A stretch of 46,259 nucleotides of DNA from Nitrospirales bacterium (GTDB lineage Bacteria > Nitrospirota > Nitrospiria > Nitrospirales > UBA8639), in assembly GCA_022824735.1 (NCBI GenBank), contig JAJDZI010000066.1, positions 1 through 46,259 on the forward strand, written 5' to 3'. Positions 33,663-41,918 of this stretch are shown in pieces; the stretch's first letter is position 1, and every line of letters begins with the position of its first letter. The notes under the pieces were generated by a model. It was not told the DNA's origin and made no database searches. It saw nothing but the letters and a program-made list of their open reading frames with translations. The translations under genes were made by a program, and so were the position numbers.

Positions 33663-36029
33663 ATGCGCCTATTTTTCAGGCCCGCCAAGAAGTCCGCCAG
33701 GCCGGCAGCGCCTCGCCCCGCCCTTCCAATCAACCGGGAAATTGTCGGCATTCTGCTCGTCACGCTGGCCGTGTTGATCTTTCTGAGTTTGTGGTCCTTT
33801 TCACTCCATGACGTCGGCTGGTCCGGATTCCCGGAGCGTGACGCGGTGGTGGAACGCGGCGGCCCGCAAAACCTGGTCGGGCTGGTGGGCGCCTACATTG
33901 CCAAGGCGCTGATTTGGCTTGTGGGCTCCGCAGCCTTGGCGATCCCGTTTGTCATCCTCGTGTACGGCATTCGCATGTTCCTGACGGAGCGCAAATCCGT
34001 CATGACGATCCTGGGCTCCGTGCTGCTCATCCTGGGGTTGAGCACGCTCGTGTGGTTGCATCATCCCGTCTCCGTACAGGTTTTGGAAGACGGGATCGCC
34101 TCGGGTGTCTATGCCGGGCACGCGGGCGCTTGGACAGCCGGTATGCTGGAACCCTTATTCGGCCGATGGGGCGCCACGATCCTCTTGGGAGCCTTGCTGC
34201 TCGTTTCCCTCTTGCTTATCAAGCCTTTTTCCCTCTCCGCAGGGGTCGGAAGCATTCCCACGGGCATGGGCAAGATGGGGGCACTGATACGGCGTCCCGT
34301 TTTGAAGTGGCCTTCGACTTTGCAATGGCCCTCCTGGTGGAAGGACCGCTCGCAACCCAGGGCCAATAAACCGCTCAAAATCAATCGCGAATCGAGAAAA
34401 CAGCGGCCGGCCTTTGCGTTTCTCAAGGAAGACGACCCGAAAGAGGAGCCGCTCCTGGAACAAGACGCCCAAACTTCGGCTGAGATCGATTTTCCTGCGC
34501 GGAATGGACTTCGCCCCGTTTCGCAATCCGACGTGGGGCAACCCGAACAGGTCAGGAAAGTGGCGAAGGGCTATCACCTGCCGGACCCCGTAGCCCTCCT
34601 TGAGGCACCCCCGGTGTCAAACACGCAGCAGACGGATCAGCTTTTGGAGTCGCAATCTCAAATCCTCACGAACACGTTGCAGAATTTCGGGATTGCCGGA
34701 AAAGTCACGGAAGCGCACCCGGGTCCGGTCATTACCATGTATGAATTCGCGCCGGGGCCCGGCATCAAAGTCGCGCGGATCGTGACGCTCGCCCACGATT
34801 TGGCGATGGCCCTGAAAGCTCCGAGCGTGCGGATTGTCGTCCCGCTGCCCGGAAAATCCACGGTGGGTATCGAAGTCCCCAACCCGGACAGGGAAACTGT
34901 GGCCTTACGGGAAATCCTGACCAGCGAGGCATACGGCCGGTCCCGGTCCAAATTAATGCTGGCCTTGGGAAAGGATATTTTCGGCCGGCCGTGCGTTGCG
35001 GATCTCAAGACCATGCCGCATCTTCTTGTGGCCGGCGCAACCGGTTCGGGCAAAAGCGTGGGATTGAACAGCATGTTGCTCAGCCTCATCTTTTCCGCCC
35101 ATCCCGACGAAGTCAAGTTGTTGCTCATTGATCCCAAGGTTTTGGAATTGCAGATCTATGACGGAATCCCCCACCTGCTGCATCCGGTGTTGACGTCTCC
35201 GAAAGCCGCGGCACGCGGGCTGACCTGGGTTCTGCAGGAAATGGAGCGCCGCTATCGTCTGCTCGCGGAATACGGGGTGCGCAATATCCAGGCTTATAAC
35301 GAGAAAGTAGAACAGGTCGCAGGAGATGGCCCCGAGCCTGCCGGTGATTTTGAAAACGAGTCGGCCCCGCAACCGCTTCCTTATATCGTGGTGGTCGTGG
35401 ACGAATTTGCTGATCTCATGATGACGGCGCCCAAGGAAGTGGAAGAAAAAATCGCCCGGCTGGCGCAAATGGCCAGGGCGTCGGGCATCCATCTGATCCT
35501 GGCTACTCAACGTCCGTCGGTGGACGTGGTGACCGGCCTTATCAAAGCCAATTTTCCCACCAGGATCGCCTATCAGGTCTCGTCCAAGACCGATTCCCGG
35601 ACCATCCTCGATACCAATGGAGCCGAATCCCTGCTGGGGTGGGGAGACATGCTCTATTTGCCGCCGGGCACCGGCCGTCTGACGCGGCTGCACGGCTCCT
35701 ACGTCTCGGACGACGAAGTTCGCCGGGTCGTCGAGTACGTGAAGGCGCAAGCCGGTCCGGAGTTCTCCAACGAACCGGCGTTCCAGGAACAGGTCATCGT
35801 CGAAGAAAATCAGGAACGCGACGAAATCTATGAGCAAGCCAGGGAAGTCGTGTTGACTTCCGGGCAGGCTTCCGCGTCGCTCATTCAACGCCGGTTGCGG
35901 CTTGGGTATCCCCGGGCCGCACGCATGATTGAACAGATGGAAGAAGAAGGCTTGGTGAGCGCCCCCGGACGCGATGGCCGTCGAGAAGTCCTGGGTCGCC
36001 GGATGGCGCTTGAAGAGGAGGCGGGATGA
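33663..36029 (+). CDS. ftsK: DNA translocase FtsK/SpoIIIE
   Basis: FtsK sits at the division septum and pumps chromosome termini, activating XerCD at dif. The 788-aa protein has about four N-terminal transmembrane segments (residues 25-200) and a short linker (about 200-310). The motor domain follows with Walker A AGATGSGKSVGLNSML and Walker B YIVVVVDEFADLMMTA. A C-terminal winged-helix gamma domain (about 715-775) carries SLIQRRLRLGYPRAARMIEQMEEEGLV and reads KOPS-type sites. XerC is encoded in the same window at 1.2 kb. The stop overlaps lolA (ATGA). Confidence 0.96.
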   Translation: MRLFFRPAKKSARPAAPRPALPINREIVGILLVTLAVLIFLSLWSFSLHDVGWSGFPERDAVVERGGPQNLVGLVGAYIAKALIWLVGSAALAIPFVILVYGIRMFLTERKSVMTILGSVLLILGLSTLVWLHHPVSVQVLEDGIASGVYAGHAGAWTAGMLEPLFGRWGATILLGALLLVSLLLIKPFSLSAGVGSIPTGMGKMGALIRRPVLKWPSTLQWPSWWKDRSQPRANKPLKINRESRKQRPAFAFLKEDDPKEEPLLEQDAQTSAEIDFPARNGLRPVSQSDVGQPEQVRKVAKGYHLPDPVALLEAPPVSNTQQTDQLLESQSQILTNTLQNFGIAGKVTEAHPGPVITMYEFAPGPGIKVARIVTLAHDLAMALKAPSVRIVVPLPGKSTVGIEVPNPDRETVALREILTSEAYGRSRSKLMLALGKDIFGRPCVADLKTMPHLLVAGATGSGKSVGLNSMLLSLIFSAHPDEVKLLLIDPKVLELQIYDGIPHLLHPVLTSPKAAARGLTWVLQEMERRYRLLAEYGVRNIQAYNEKVEQVAGDGPEPAGDFENESAPQPLPYIVVVVDEFADLMMTAPKEVEEKIARLAQMARASGIHLILATQRPSVDVVTGLIKANFPTRIAYQVSSKTDSRTILDTNGAESLLGWGDMLYLPPGTGRLTRLHGSYVSDDEVRRVVEYVKAQAGPEFSNEPAFQEQVIVEENQERDEIYEQAREVVLTSGQASASLIQRRLRLGYPRAARMIEQMEEEGLVSAPGRDGRREVLGRRMALEEEAG

Positions 36030-36715
36030 AGCCATCGGCATGGGTCATGATCGGGTGCATGTTGGTGGTGGCCCCGGCGCTTGCGCAGGCCAAGGCGAGC
36101 GATGAACTTGGAGCCTTGGTCAATCGCGTCGATGCGCAATACGCGCAGGTCAAGGATTTCCAGGCTGATTTTGTCCAGGAAACGCGCATTCAAGGATTCG
36201 ATACGCCGGTCCGTTCCTCCGGTCACGTCTATCTCAAGAAACCCGGCCGGCTCCGCTGGGATTACCTGGAACCCTCGGTGGAGCACATCTACGTGCAGGA
36301 GGATCAGGTGGCCATGTACGTGCCTGCCCACAATCAGGTGCTGAAGGGCAGTCTCACGATGATGGTTTCGACCAAGGCCCCGCTCCGGTTGCTCCAGGGG
36401 GTCGGCAAACTGGCCGAACACTTTACCCCGCAACCCACGGGAGACGGCGAGAAAGGGGAAGGCGGGTTGCCGTTGATCACGCTGATCCCCAAACCCGTCG
36501 CCGGCGCGCCGCCGTCGTCGCTCGTCAAGATTGTGGCGGAAATCCAACCGCGGACCTATATGATTCACGTTCTCGCCTTGCATGAGAACAATGGTAACGT
36601 GTCCACCTTTCGGTTCTCCGGCTTCAAAGTCAACAAGGGCCTGGACGACACGGTGTTGAACCTGAATCCGCCTGAAGGGGTGGTCATCGTCGAAGATTTT
36701 CTTCCGAAGAACTGA
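36026..36715 (+). CDS. lolA: Outer-membrane lipoprotein carrier protein LolA
   Basis: A periplasmic chaperone that ferries lipoproteins from the inner membrane to the outer membrane, which implies a diderm organism. The 229-aa product has a signal peptide (MKPSAWVMIGCMLVVAPALAQA) and then VKDFQADFVQETRIQGFDTPVRSSGHVYLKKPGRLRWDY, the conserved start of the LolA beta-sheet. A C-terminal LNPPEGVVIVED matches the family end. ftsK-lolA linkage is common. Confidence 0.92.
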   Translation: MKPSAWVMIGCMLVVAPALAQAKASDELGALVNRVDAQYAQVKDFQADFVQETRIQGFDTPVRSSGHVYLKKPGRLRWDYLEPSVEHIYVQEDQVAMYVPAHNQVLKGSLTMMVSTKAPLRLLQGVGKLAEHFTPQPTGDGEKGEGGLPLITLIPKPVAGAPPSSLVKIVAEIQPRTYMIHVLALHENNGNVSTFRFSGFKVNKGLDDTVLNLNPPEGVVIVEDFLPKN

Positions 36716-36740
36716 GATTGCGTCATTCCCTGCCCCTGCC

Positions 36741-36773
36741 GTCATCCCCGACATTCTTAATCGGGGATCCAGG
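36741..36773. repeat. Short REP-like palindrome, copy B
   Basis: GTCATCCCCGACATTCTTAA followed by TCGGGGATCCAG: arms TCCCCGA/TCGGGGA around a 9-base loop. It is nearly identical to the copy at 27015-27043 and to the inner arms of MITE copy 2. Confidence 0.7.
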
Positions 36774-36851
36774 GTTTTTGTCTTTGGTGCTTGTAGCCGC
36801 GTGATCTCGTCGCGCTTCTTTCCGGACGAACCGTTTTTTGAGAACTGTGTT

Positions 36852-37442
36852 ATGCCTCATGTGAAGAAAAAAATGATAGGTGGACCCGTGAGAATCCTGC
36901 TGTACCTCATCGTCTTGGCTGTGGGGACGTGGCTTTTCCCCGCGCCAGCTTTGAGTTTGACGGGCGACTTGACCAATGATCCCGCCAAGGTGATCAAAAA
37001 ATATCTGTCGCTGGATCAACGGGGGGTCCGGCTGGCGGCGGAAACTTACGAGGCGGTCAAGCCCTACGCGGCGTGGGACCGGGAGGAACCGGCATGGGAA
37101 CGGGTTGTGGTGATCCGGAAGTATTCAGTCAGCGACGACGTCACGCAATGGACGATCGTCAGCAGCACGGAAGCACTCATTCCCGTCACCTTTCAGGTCC
37201 TTGGCGTCGCTGACATGAAAACCGCGACGTTCGTGCCCGAGCCGCGGAAGGAGCAGTTCTCCATTCGTATCCGGGCCGTGGGCAATCAATGGAAAATGGT
37301 GTCGCCGGCGTTTCCTCCGCACGTGGGCCGGAGCCGCCTGGCGGACTTCGCCAAAGACGCCATGCTCCGTGAAACCAATGACGACCGCGCCCGGACGTTG
37401 CGCAAACTCAGAAACGATCTCGCCAACGCCGGCCGGCCATGA
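36852..37442 (+). CDS. Predicted exported protein of unknown function
   Basis: A protein of about 196 aa with an N-terminal signal (KKKMIGGPVRILLYLIVLAVGTWLFPAPALS), probably cut before LTGD, so periplasmic. The mature part has no motif that I recognise. It contains mixed alpha/beta sequence (VVVIRKYSVSDDVTQWTIVSS, FSIRIRAVGNQWKMVSPAFPPHVG) that could bind a ligand. The frame is open from GTG 36801, and ATG 36852 or 36873 is more likely. The stop overlaps gph by 4 bp, indicating a shared transcript. Confidence 0.7.
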   Translation: MPHVKKKMIGGPVRILLYLIVLAVGTWLFPAPALSLTGDLTNDPAKVIKKYLSLDQRGVRLAAETYEAVKPYAAWDREEPAWERVVVIRKYSVSDDVTQWTIVSSTEALIPVTFQVLGVADMKTATFVPEPRKEQFSIRIRAVGNQWKMVSPAFPPHVGRSRLADFAKDAMLRETNDDRARTLRKLRNDLANAGRP

Positions 37443-38104
37443 AACGCGGCGGTCTCACGGACTCCGTCCGGTTGATCATTTTTGATCTCGACGGGACCCT
37501 CATCGATTCCAAGTACGATATTGCCGCGTCGGTGAACCTCACGCTCGGGGATCTGGACATTCCCACGTTGTCGCCCGAACGGATTTTCACCTTCGTGGGC
37601 GACGGGGTCAAACGGCTGTTGCGCTTGTCCGTCGGGGAGGCCAATGAGGCGCGGTATGAAGAAGCCCTGCGGATTTTCCGCGGGCATTATCTCGCGCATT
37701 GTCTGGACGCCACGCAGTTGTATCCCGGCCTGGAACAATTGTTTGACGGGCGTGATACGCGCATGAAGGCCCTGGCTACGAACAAATCGCTGGAATACAC
37801 CCTGCGCATCACCGAAGGCCTGAAAATCAAGGACCGGTTTGCCGCGATCGAAGGTCCCCTCGATCAGTCCGATCTGAAACCCGATCCGGGAATGTTGTTG
37901 CGCATCCTGGACCGCCTCTCGGTTCGACCGGAAGAAGCCGTGCTCGTAGGCGACAGCACCAACGACGTGCGGGCCGCCCAAGCTGCCGGGGTGTCTGCCT
38001 GCGCCGTCGGCTACGGTTACGGCAACCGGGATAAAGTCTCAGCCCTCAACCCCGACTACCATTGTGAAAAACCGGCCGACCTGCTTTCGCTCCTGTTCGG
38101 GTAG
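37439..38104 (+). CDS. gph: HAD-family phosphatase, phosphoglycolate phosphatase type
   Basis: A 221-aa HAD hydrolase with nucleophile motif IFDLDGTLIDSKYDI, an alpha-helical cap (about residues 25-95), motif II ALATNKS, a conserved Lys in SDLKPDPGMLL, and motif IV VLVGDSTNDVRAAQAAG. This matches Gph, which clears 2-phosphoglycolate, for example from DNA repair. Related phosphatases share the pattern, so the substrate is tentative. It is the last gene before the island. Confidence 0.85.
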   Translation: MKRGGLTDSVRLIIFDLDGTLIDSKYDIAASVNLTLGDLDIPTLSPERIFTFVGDGVKRLLRLSVGEANEARYEEALRIFRGHYLAHCLDATQLYPGLEQLFDGRDTRMKALATNKSLEYTLRITEGLKIKDRFAAIEGPLDQSDLKPDPGMLLRILDRLSVRPEEAVLVGDSTNDVRAAQAAGVSACAVGYGYGNRDKVSALNPDYHCEKPADLLSLLFG

Positions 38105-38167
38105 GGGTTCTTTGCTGGCCTGAAGGATCAAGATTATCTTGAGCACTTGAGCTATGTTTATCTCTGT

Positions 38168-38198
38168 TTGAATGCCATCCGAGAAACAGCCGTATAAT
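38168..38198 (+). promoter_or_regulatory. Possible promoter of the Xre-MTase unit
   Basis: A perfect TATAAT (38193-38198) lies 45 bp before the Xre ATG, with TTGAAT (38168-38173) 19 bp upstream, a long spacer. It sits where base composition falls, at the left edge of the island. Confidence 0.4.
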
Positions 38199-38242
38199 GA
38201 GTTAGCTTGATATTAGAGGCATGCTTGTGATACCAAGCGTCG

Positions 38243-38614
38243 ATGTCGCATAAAAACCCGAGGCAAGGTTGGCTTTTGGCGGATGCAAGAAAACGTAAAG
38301 GGTTAACCCTTCGGTCAGTACAGAGCCAAGTGGGGGTATCCAACGCCTACATCAGCCAACTCGAAACGGGAAAAGTAAACGAACCTTCGCCGCATGTGCT
38401 GTACAAGCTTAGTAGACTTTACAAAGTGCCCTACTGGACGCTGATGGAGGATGCCGGATATCCCCTGCCAAAAGAGGTGAGGCCGCCAACTTGGGGGACG
38501 CGACTTGTATCCCGAATTGGTCCAATTTCGCGCGAGGAAGAGGACAATATCGTAGCTTTTATTGAATTTCTAAGGTCTAAGGGAAAAAGACCAGCTAGAC
38601 GCAGTAAAGGATGA
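38243..38614 (+). CDS. Xre-family HTH transcriptional regulator
   Basis: A 123-aa DNA-binding protein with a Cro/C1-type helix-turn-helix at about residues 9-65 (LLADARKRKGLTLRSVQSQVGVSNAYISQLETG, then LYKLSRLYKVPYWTLM). The C-terminal tail (about 85-123) is basic and carries EEEDNIVAFIEFLRSKGKR. It precedes a DNA methyltransferase by 100 bp on the same strand. That recalls the controller proteins of restriction-modification systems, which time methyltransferase against nuclease expression. Whether it also controls the convergent HerA-NurA unit is inference. Codon use is more AT-rich than in the chromosome to the left. Confidence 0.85.
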   Translation: MSHKNPRQGWLLADARKRKGLTLRSVQSQVGVSNAYISQLETGKVNEPSPHVLYKLSRLYKVPYWTLMEDAGYPLPKEVRPPTWGTRLVSRIGPISREEEDNIVAFIEFLRSKGKRPARRSKG

Positions 38615-38714
38615 GAAACCGCTGCAGTGCCTTTTTAATGAAGTAACTGGACGACGCTGGCAGATCTAACGCAATTCGAATTCAGTTTGGGCCTGTATAG
38701 AAGGTGATGCTCTG

Positions 38715-39803
38715 ATGAATGGTACCTCTTTGAACGCTATTTGCCCTTACTTCACTATGTTTCCTTTGGATTTTCCTGTGAAAGTAATAGAAAGGCACGC
38801 TAAGAAAGGGTCATGGGTCCTAGACCCATTCTGTGGACGCGGGACAACAAATTTTGCAGCCCGTATTCTCGGTATCCCTTCGGTCGGTGTCGATTGTAGC
38901 CCTATAGCGGTGGCAATTGCGAAGGCAAAAACCGTACGGTCGACGGTAGATGCTGTAGTTAATGCCTTGAATGAGTGCTTAGAGTTCGACTTAACTGAGC
39001 CAATACCACGCGGCTCGTTTTGGAAGCGAGCATACCATCCAAAAACTTTAGAATCCCTGTGCCGTATTCGAGCAGCACTCATCAATGACTGCACCACATC
39101 CGCTCAAGTCACGCTTCGCGCATTATTGCTTGGTGCCCTGCATGGCCCACTGACCAAAGGTGTACCATCATATTTCTCGAATCAATGCACTCGAACGTTC
39201 GCACCAAAGCCAAAATATGCTGTAAAGTTTTGGAAGGCCCGATCGCTTCATCCGCAAAGGATTGACATTCGAGATCTAGTTCAGCGCAACGCCCGGCGAT
39301 ACTTAGAGGGGCAGCCACGTCTTGCCCCCGGACTTATACATCTTGCAGATAGTAAGGCTCTCGATCGCCTCTCATTGCCCCGTGGGATAAACTTGGTAAT
39401 TACGTCCCCACCATATTACGGTATGAGAACTTACCGCCCCGATCAATGGTTGAGAAACTGGTTCCTTGGTGGCCCCAATAAGGTAGAATATGGCCAGCCA
39501 GACGGCTCACTTTCTCATAAGTCTGATAACGATTTCGCGCGCGAACTTGGCGATGTCTGGCGAAGCGTATCCTCTGTGTGCGCTCAAAATGCAAGACTGG
39601 TTTGTAGGTTCGGTGGCATTCGTAATAGAAGCGCCGAACCACACGATCTAATTAAGCGGTCTTTCAAGGATACTGATTGGAAAATTACCACAATGAGAAA
39701 TGCTGGCAGTGCGACACGGGGGAAGCGTCAGGCCTATCAATTTGGTGGTCGATCAAGTGATAGCCCGCGAGAAGAGTACGATGTCTATGCGAAACTTATG
39801 TAG
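38715..39803 (+). CDS. DNA methyltransferase with DPFCGRG and SPPY motifs (N4-cytosine or N6-adenine type)
   Basis: A 362-aa SAM-dependent DNA methyltransferase. The N terminus (MFPLDFPVKVIERH) looks like motif X. Motif I is DPFCGRGTTNFAAR (D37-G43), followed by VGVDCSPIA. Motif IV, SPPYYGMRTY, comes only at residues 231-240, after a spacer of about 185 residues that may hold target recognition. SPPY favours N4-cytosine methylation but does not exclude N6-adenine. The order X-I-spacer-IV resembles the alpha class, whereas SPPY enzymes are most often beta class. A good GAAGGTG ribosome binding site precedes ATG 38715. It converges with the HerA gene, stop to stop 9 bp apart. Confidence 0.88.
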   Translation: MNGTSLNAICPYFTMFPLDFPVKVIERHAKKGSWVLDPFCGRGTTNFAARILGIPSVGVDCSPIAVAIAKAKTVRSTVDAVVNALNECLEFDLTEPIPRGSFWKRAYHPKTLESLCRIRAALINDCTTSAQVTLRALLLGALHGPLTKGVPSYFSNQCTRTFAPKPKYAVKFWKARSLHPQRIDIRDLVQRNARRYLEGQPRLAPGLIHLADSKALDRLSLPRGINLVITSPPYYGMRTYRPDQWLRNWFLGGPNKVEYGQPDGSLSHKSDNDFARELGDVWRSVSSVCAQNARLVCRFGGIRNRSAEPHDLIKRSFKDTDWKITTMRNAGSATRGKRQAYQFGGRSSDSPREEYDVYAKLM

Positions 39804-39812
39804 TTTCGAGCG

Positions 39813-41909
39813 TTAAGTCTTAAAGATGAACGTAGTATTTTTGGGTCCACGTTTTTCCGTTTTCCAATTTCTCTGCCCGAGAATTTGGTTTAACGCTTCC
39901 GTCACCAAATTGAAAGCAATATTGTCCCGATCATCCAACGTTGCTGGCAATTCGTCGGCTAGCATACCTTTGACTACTCCCCAAGGAATGCCTGATTGTT
40001 CAATGCCAGTCGTGAATTCCGGGTTTTCTTGAAGAGCATCAATTGCCCGTCGCTTGTGCATTGCAAATACATCTAGTCCCTCACCCTCTTCAACCTCCTC
40101 TTCACTGGCAGGTGCTGCAAAATCACTTGTTTTGTCTGTAGGACTTAACTCTTCAGATTGACTCAGTATATAGTCGCTATAGCGTTTTCGAAGCTCGTTT
40201 GCATAGACATTGATGCTAGGCAAACGGTATTCAGGGTCTCGAAGGTCGTACAACTTCTCAAAAGACAATACCCGGACAGGGATCGGATAAATTGTGTTTC
40301 CGGCACTACTCCAAAATATACCCTGGCCTGGGATTGGCTCATTTAACAGCGTACTTAGGAGGTCGTCACTGAAGTGGGCATTTGCACTTTTCACATTCCT
40401 GAGATCTGCGGCAGAAAGTAAGTGAAATATGAACCAGTTGTCACCTTGACTCAGGATATCTACGGGGATACTGCCTGGCTGTTGGGTGATTAGCAACGCA
40501 CCAAGATCATATTTTCGACCTTCCTTAACCCATTCGACATAAGGACCAGATGCGGATGAGTTCTCGTTTAGGACGGCTTGTGCTTCCTCAACAACGGCGA
40601 TAGTGGGTATAGTCTTCGGTTCGGCTTTAGTAAACTCTTTTTGATTACGGTCAAAAATCCTTCGAAGGATTAGACCAGACAAAATAAGGGATGGGCCACC
40701 CCTAAGTTGCGATACGTCGATAACACACAGTTTCCCACTAGCCAGTGACTCTAAAAGCATATCCATCAATTGGCTACTTGGGTCATGCAACATCCGAACT
40801 ATTGAGGTCATGTTTGCCCGGGCAGCCAATGCCTCAACATCTTGCCCCGACTCCAAGTGCATTAGATCCTGTATTAGTTTCAAATCTGCGGCATTGCCGT
40901 GCCGATAAATCAGGTCAACGAGGCTTGACCAATTTGTCAGGTTCATGCCTCTGAGTTTTCTAACATTCTGTTGATCTTGTTTCTCTGGGGAAAGCGCGAT
41001 TGAGATAACGTCACCGGGTTGTAACCTGCGAATGTCGAGTTTGACTCCACCGGCCACGAATGAATTATAGAACTCGCTTGGAGCTGCTCTGGAGGTGAAG
41101 ACTACGATCTGGTCTTTTAATTCATCAACATCGCAGAGACCCGGTCGGCCTTTATCATCGGGCCAAAAATACTCTCCGTCGGGATCAAATATGACTGTTC
41201 CGACAGGCACTTCTCGACCGCCTCTCTTTTGCACTTTAGGAGTGTCCGCATACAGCCTACTGAAGAGCAACTTATTTAGATTGGATTTTCCAAAACCAGC
41301 TCTAGCGAACACAAAGGTCCGCCTAGATACCAAGTTTGATATTGAAAACTTGACTGTTGCTAGTGGCTCCTTGAGTTGCATCCACGATTCAGCCTCAAGC
41401 CTGTCGTCTCCATAGGCATAAATGTATTCTCCGAGTGCAAAGAAACCTAGTTCTGCCCCTAAGCCATGGTGGCCAGCAAGATGGCCCAGGATCTTGTCCG
41501 ATGGAAACGCTATCGGACTGCCTACGTGTGGCAAGCGACGTTGTGATGGTACGAAGGTAATGTCTTCCCCATTCGAACGGACGATACCTAAAACGCGAAT
41601 CTTGACACGGTACTGCAGATACTCTTCGCGCAGATGATCAGGCACCTGTCGCCCCTCGTCAACTGCGCGAATTGAATATTGCTCTCCCGCTGAACTCGTT
41701 AATTTTCCTTCAGCCGACAAAGATGTAATACGACCCAAGACGGCCTCATCTGGGTGTTCCAATTGTACCAATACAAACTGCCCATGCATGGGCACATTAT
41801 GAAGTTTTTCCTTGTAAGGAATAGTCAGATCAGCGTGGAACTCCAATCCACCCTCACGAAAACCCCTGAAAACGCCGACTATCTCGTGTTTCGGGAACAA
41901 TTCCAGCAT
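39813..41909 (-). CDS. HerA-FtsK family ATPase (DNA translocase/helicase)
   Basis: A 698-aa hexameric-type DNA-pumping ATPase of the HerA/VirB4-like branch. Residues 1-110 form a HAS-barrel-like N-terminal domain. Walker A is ARAGFGKSN (K208) and the loop FDPDGEYFW follows. Walker B is TIAVVEEAQ (E441, E442), with the motif LLITQQPGSIP near residue 475 in the sensor position. The C-terminal part (about 600-698) has an acidic linker (SEEEVEEGEG) and a likely winged helix. It lies directly downstream of the NurA gene, the classic partner that supplies nuclease activity to HerA. AGAGGACTCCT precedes the ATG. Confidence 0.88.
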   Translation of the reverse strand: MLELFPKHEIVGVFRGFREGGLEFHADLTIPYKEKLHNVPMHGQFVLVQLEHPDEAVLGRITSLSAEGKLTSSAGEQYSIRAVDEGRQVPDHLREEYLQYRVKIRVLGIVRSNGEDITFVPSQRRLPHVGSPIAFPSDKILGHLAGHHGLGAELGFFALGEYIYAYGDDRLEAESWMQLKEPLATVKFSISNLVSRRTFVFARAGFGKSNLNKLLFSRLYADTPKVQKRGGREVPVGTVIFDPDGEYFWPDDKGRPGLCDVDELKDQIVVFTSRAAPSEFYNSFVAGGVKLDIRRLQPGDVISIALSPEKQDQQNVRKLRGMNLTNWSSLVDLIYRHGNAADLKLIQDLMHLESGQDVEALAARANMTSIVRMLHDPSSQLMDMLLESLASGKLCVIDVSQLRGGPSLILSGLILRRIFDRNQKEFTKAEPKTIPTIAVVEEAQAVLNENSSASGPYVEWVKEGRKYDLGALLITQQPGSIPVDILSQGDNWFIFHLLSAADLRNVKSANAHFSDDLLSTLLNEPIPGQGIFWSSAGNTIYPIPVRVLSFEKLYDLRDPEYRLPSINVYANELRKRYSDYILSQSEELSPTDKTSDFAAPASEEEVEEGEGLDVFAMHKRRAIDALQENPEFTTGIEQSGIPWGVVKGMLADELPATLDDRDNIAFNLVTEALNQILGQRNWKTEKRGPKNTTFIFKT

Positions 41910-41918
41910 AGGAGTCCT

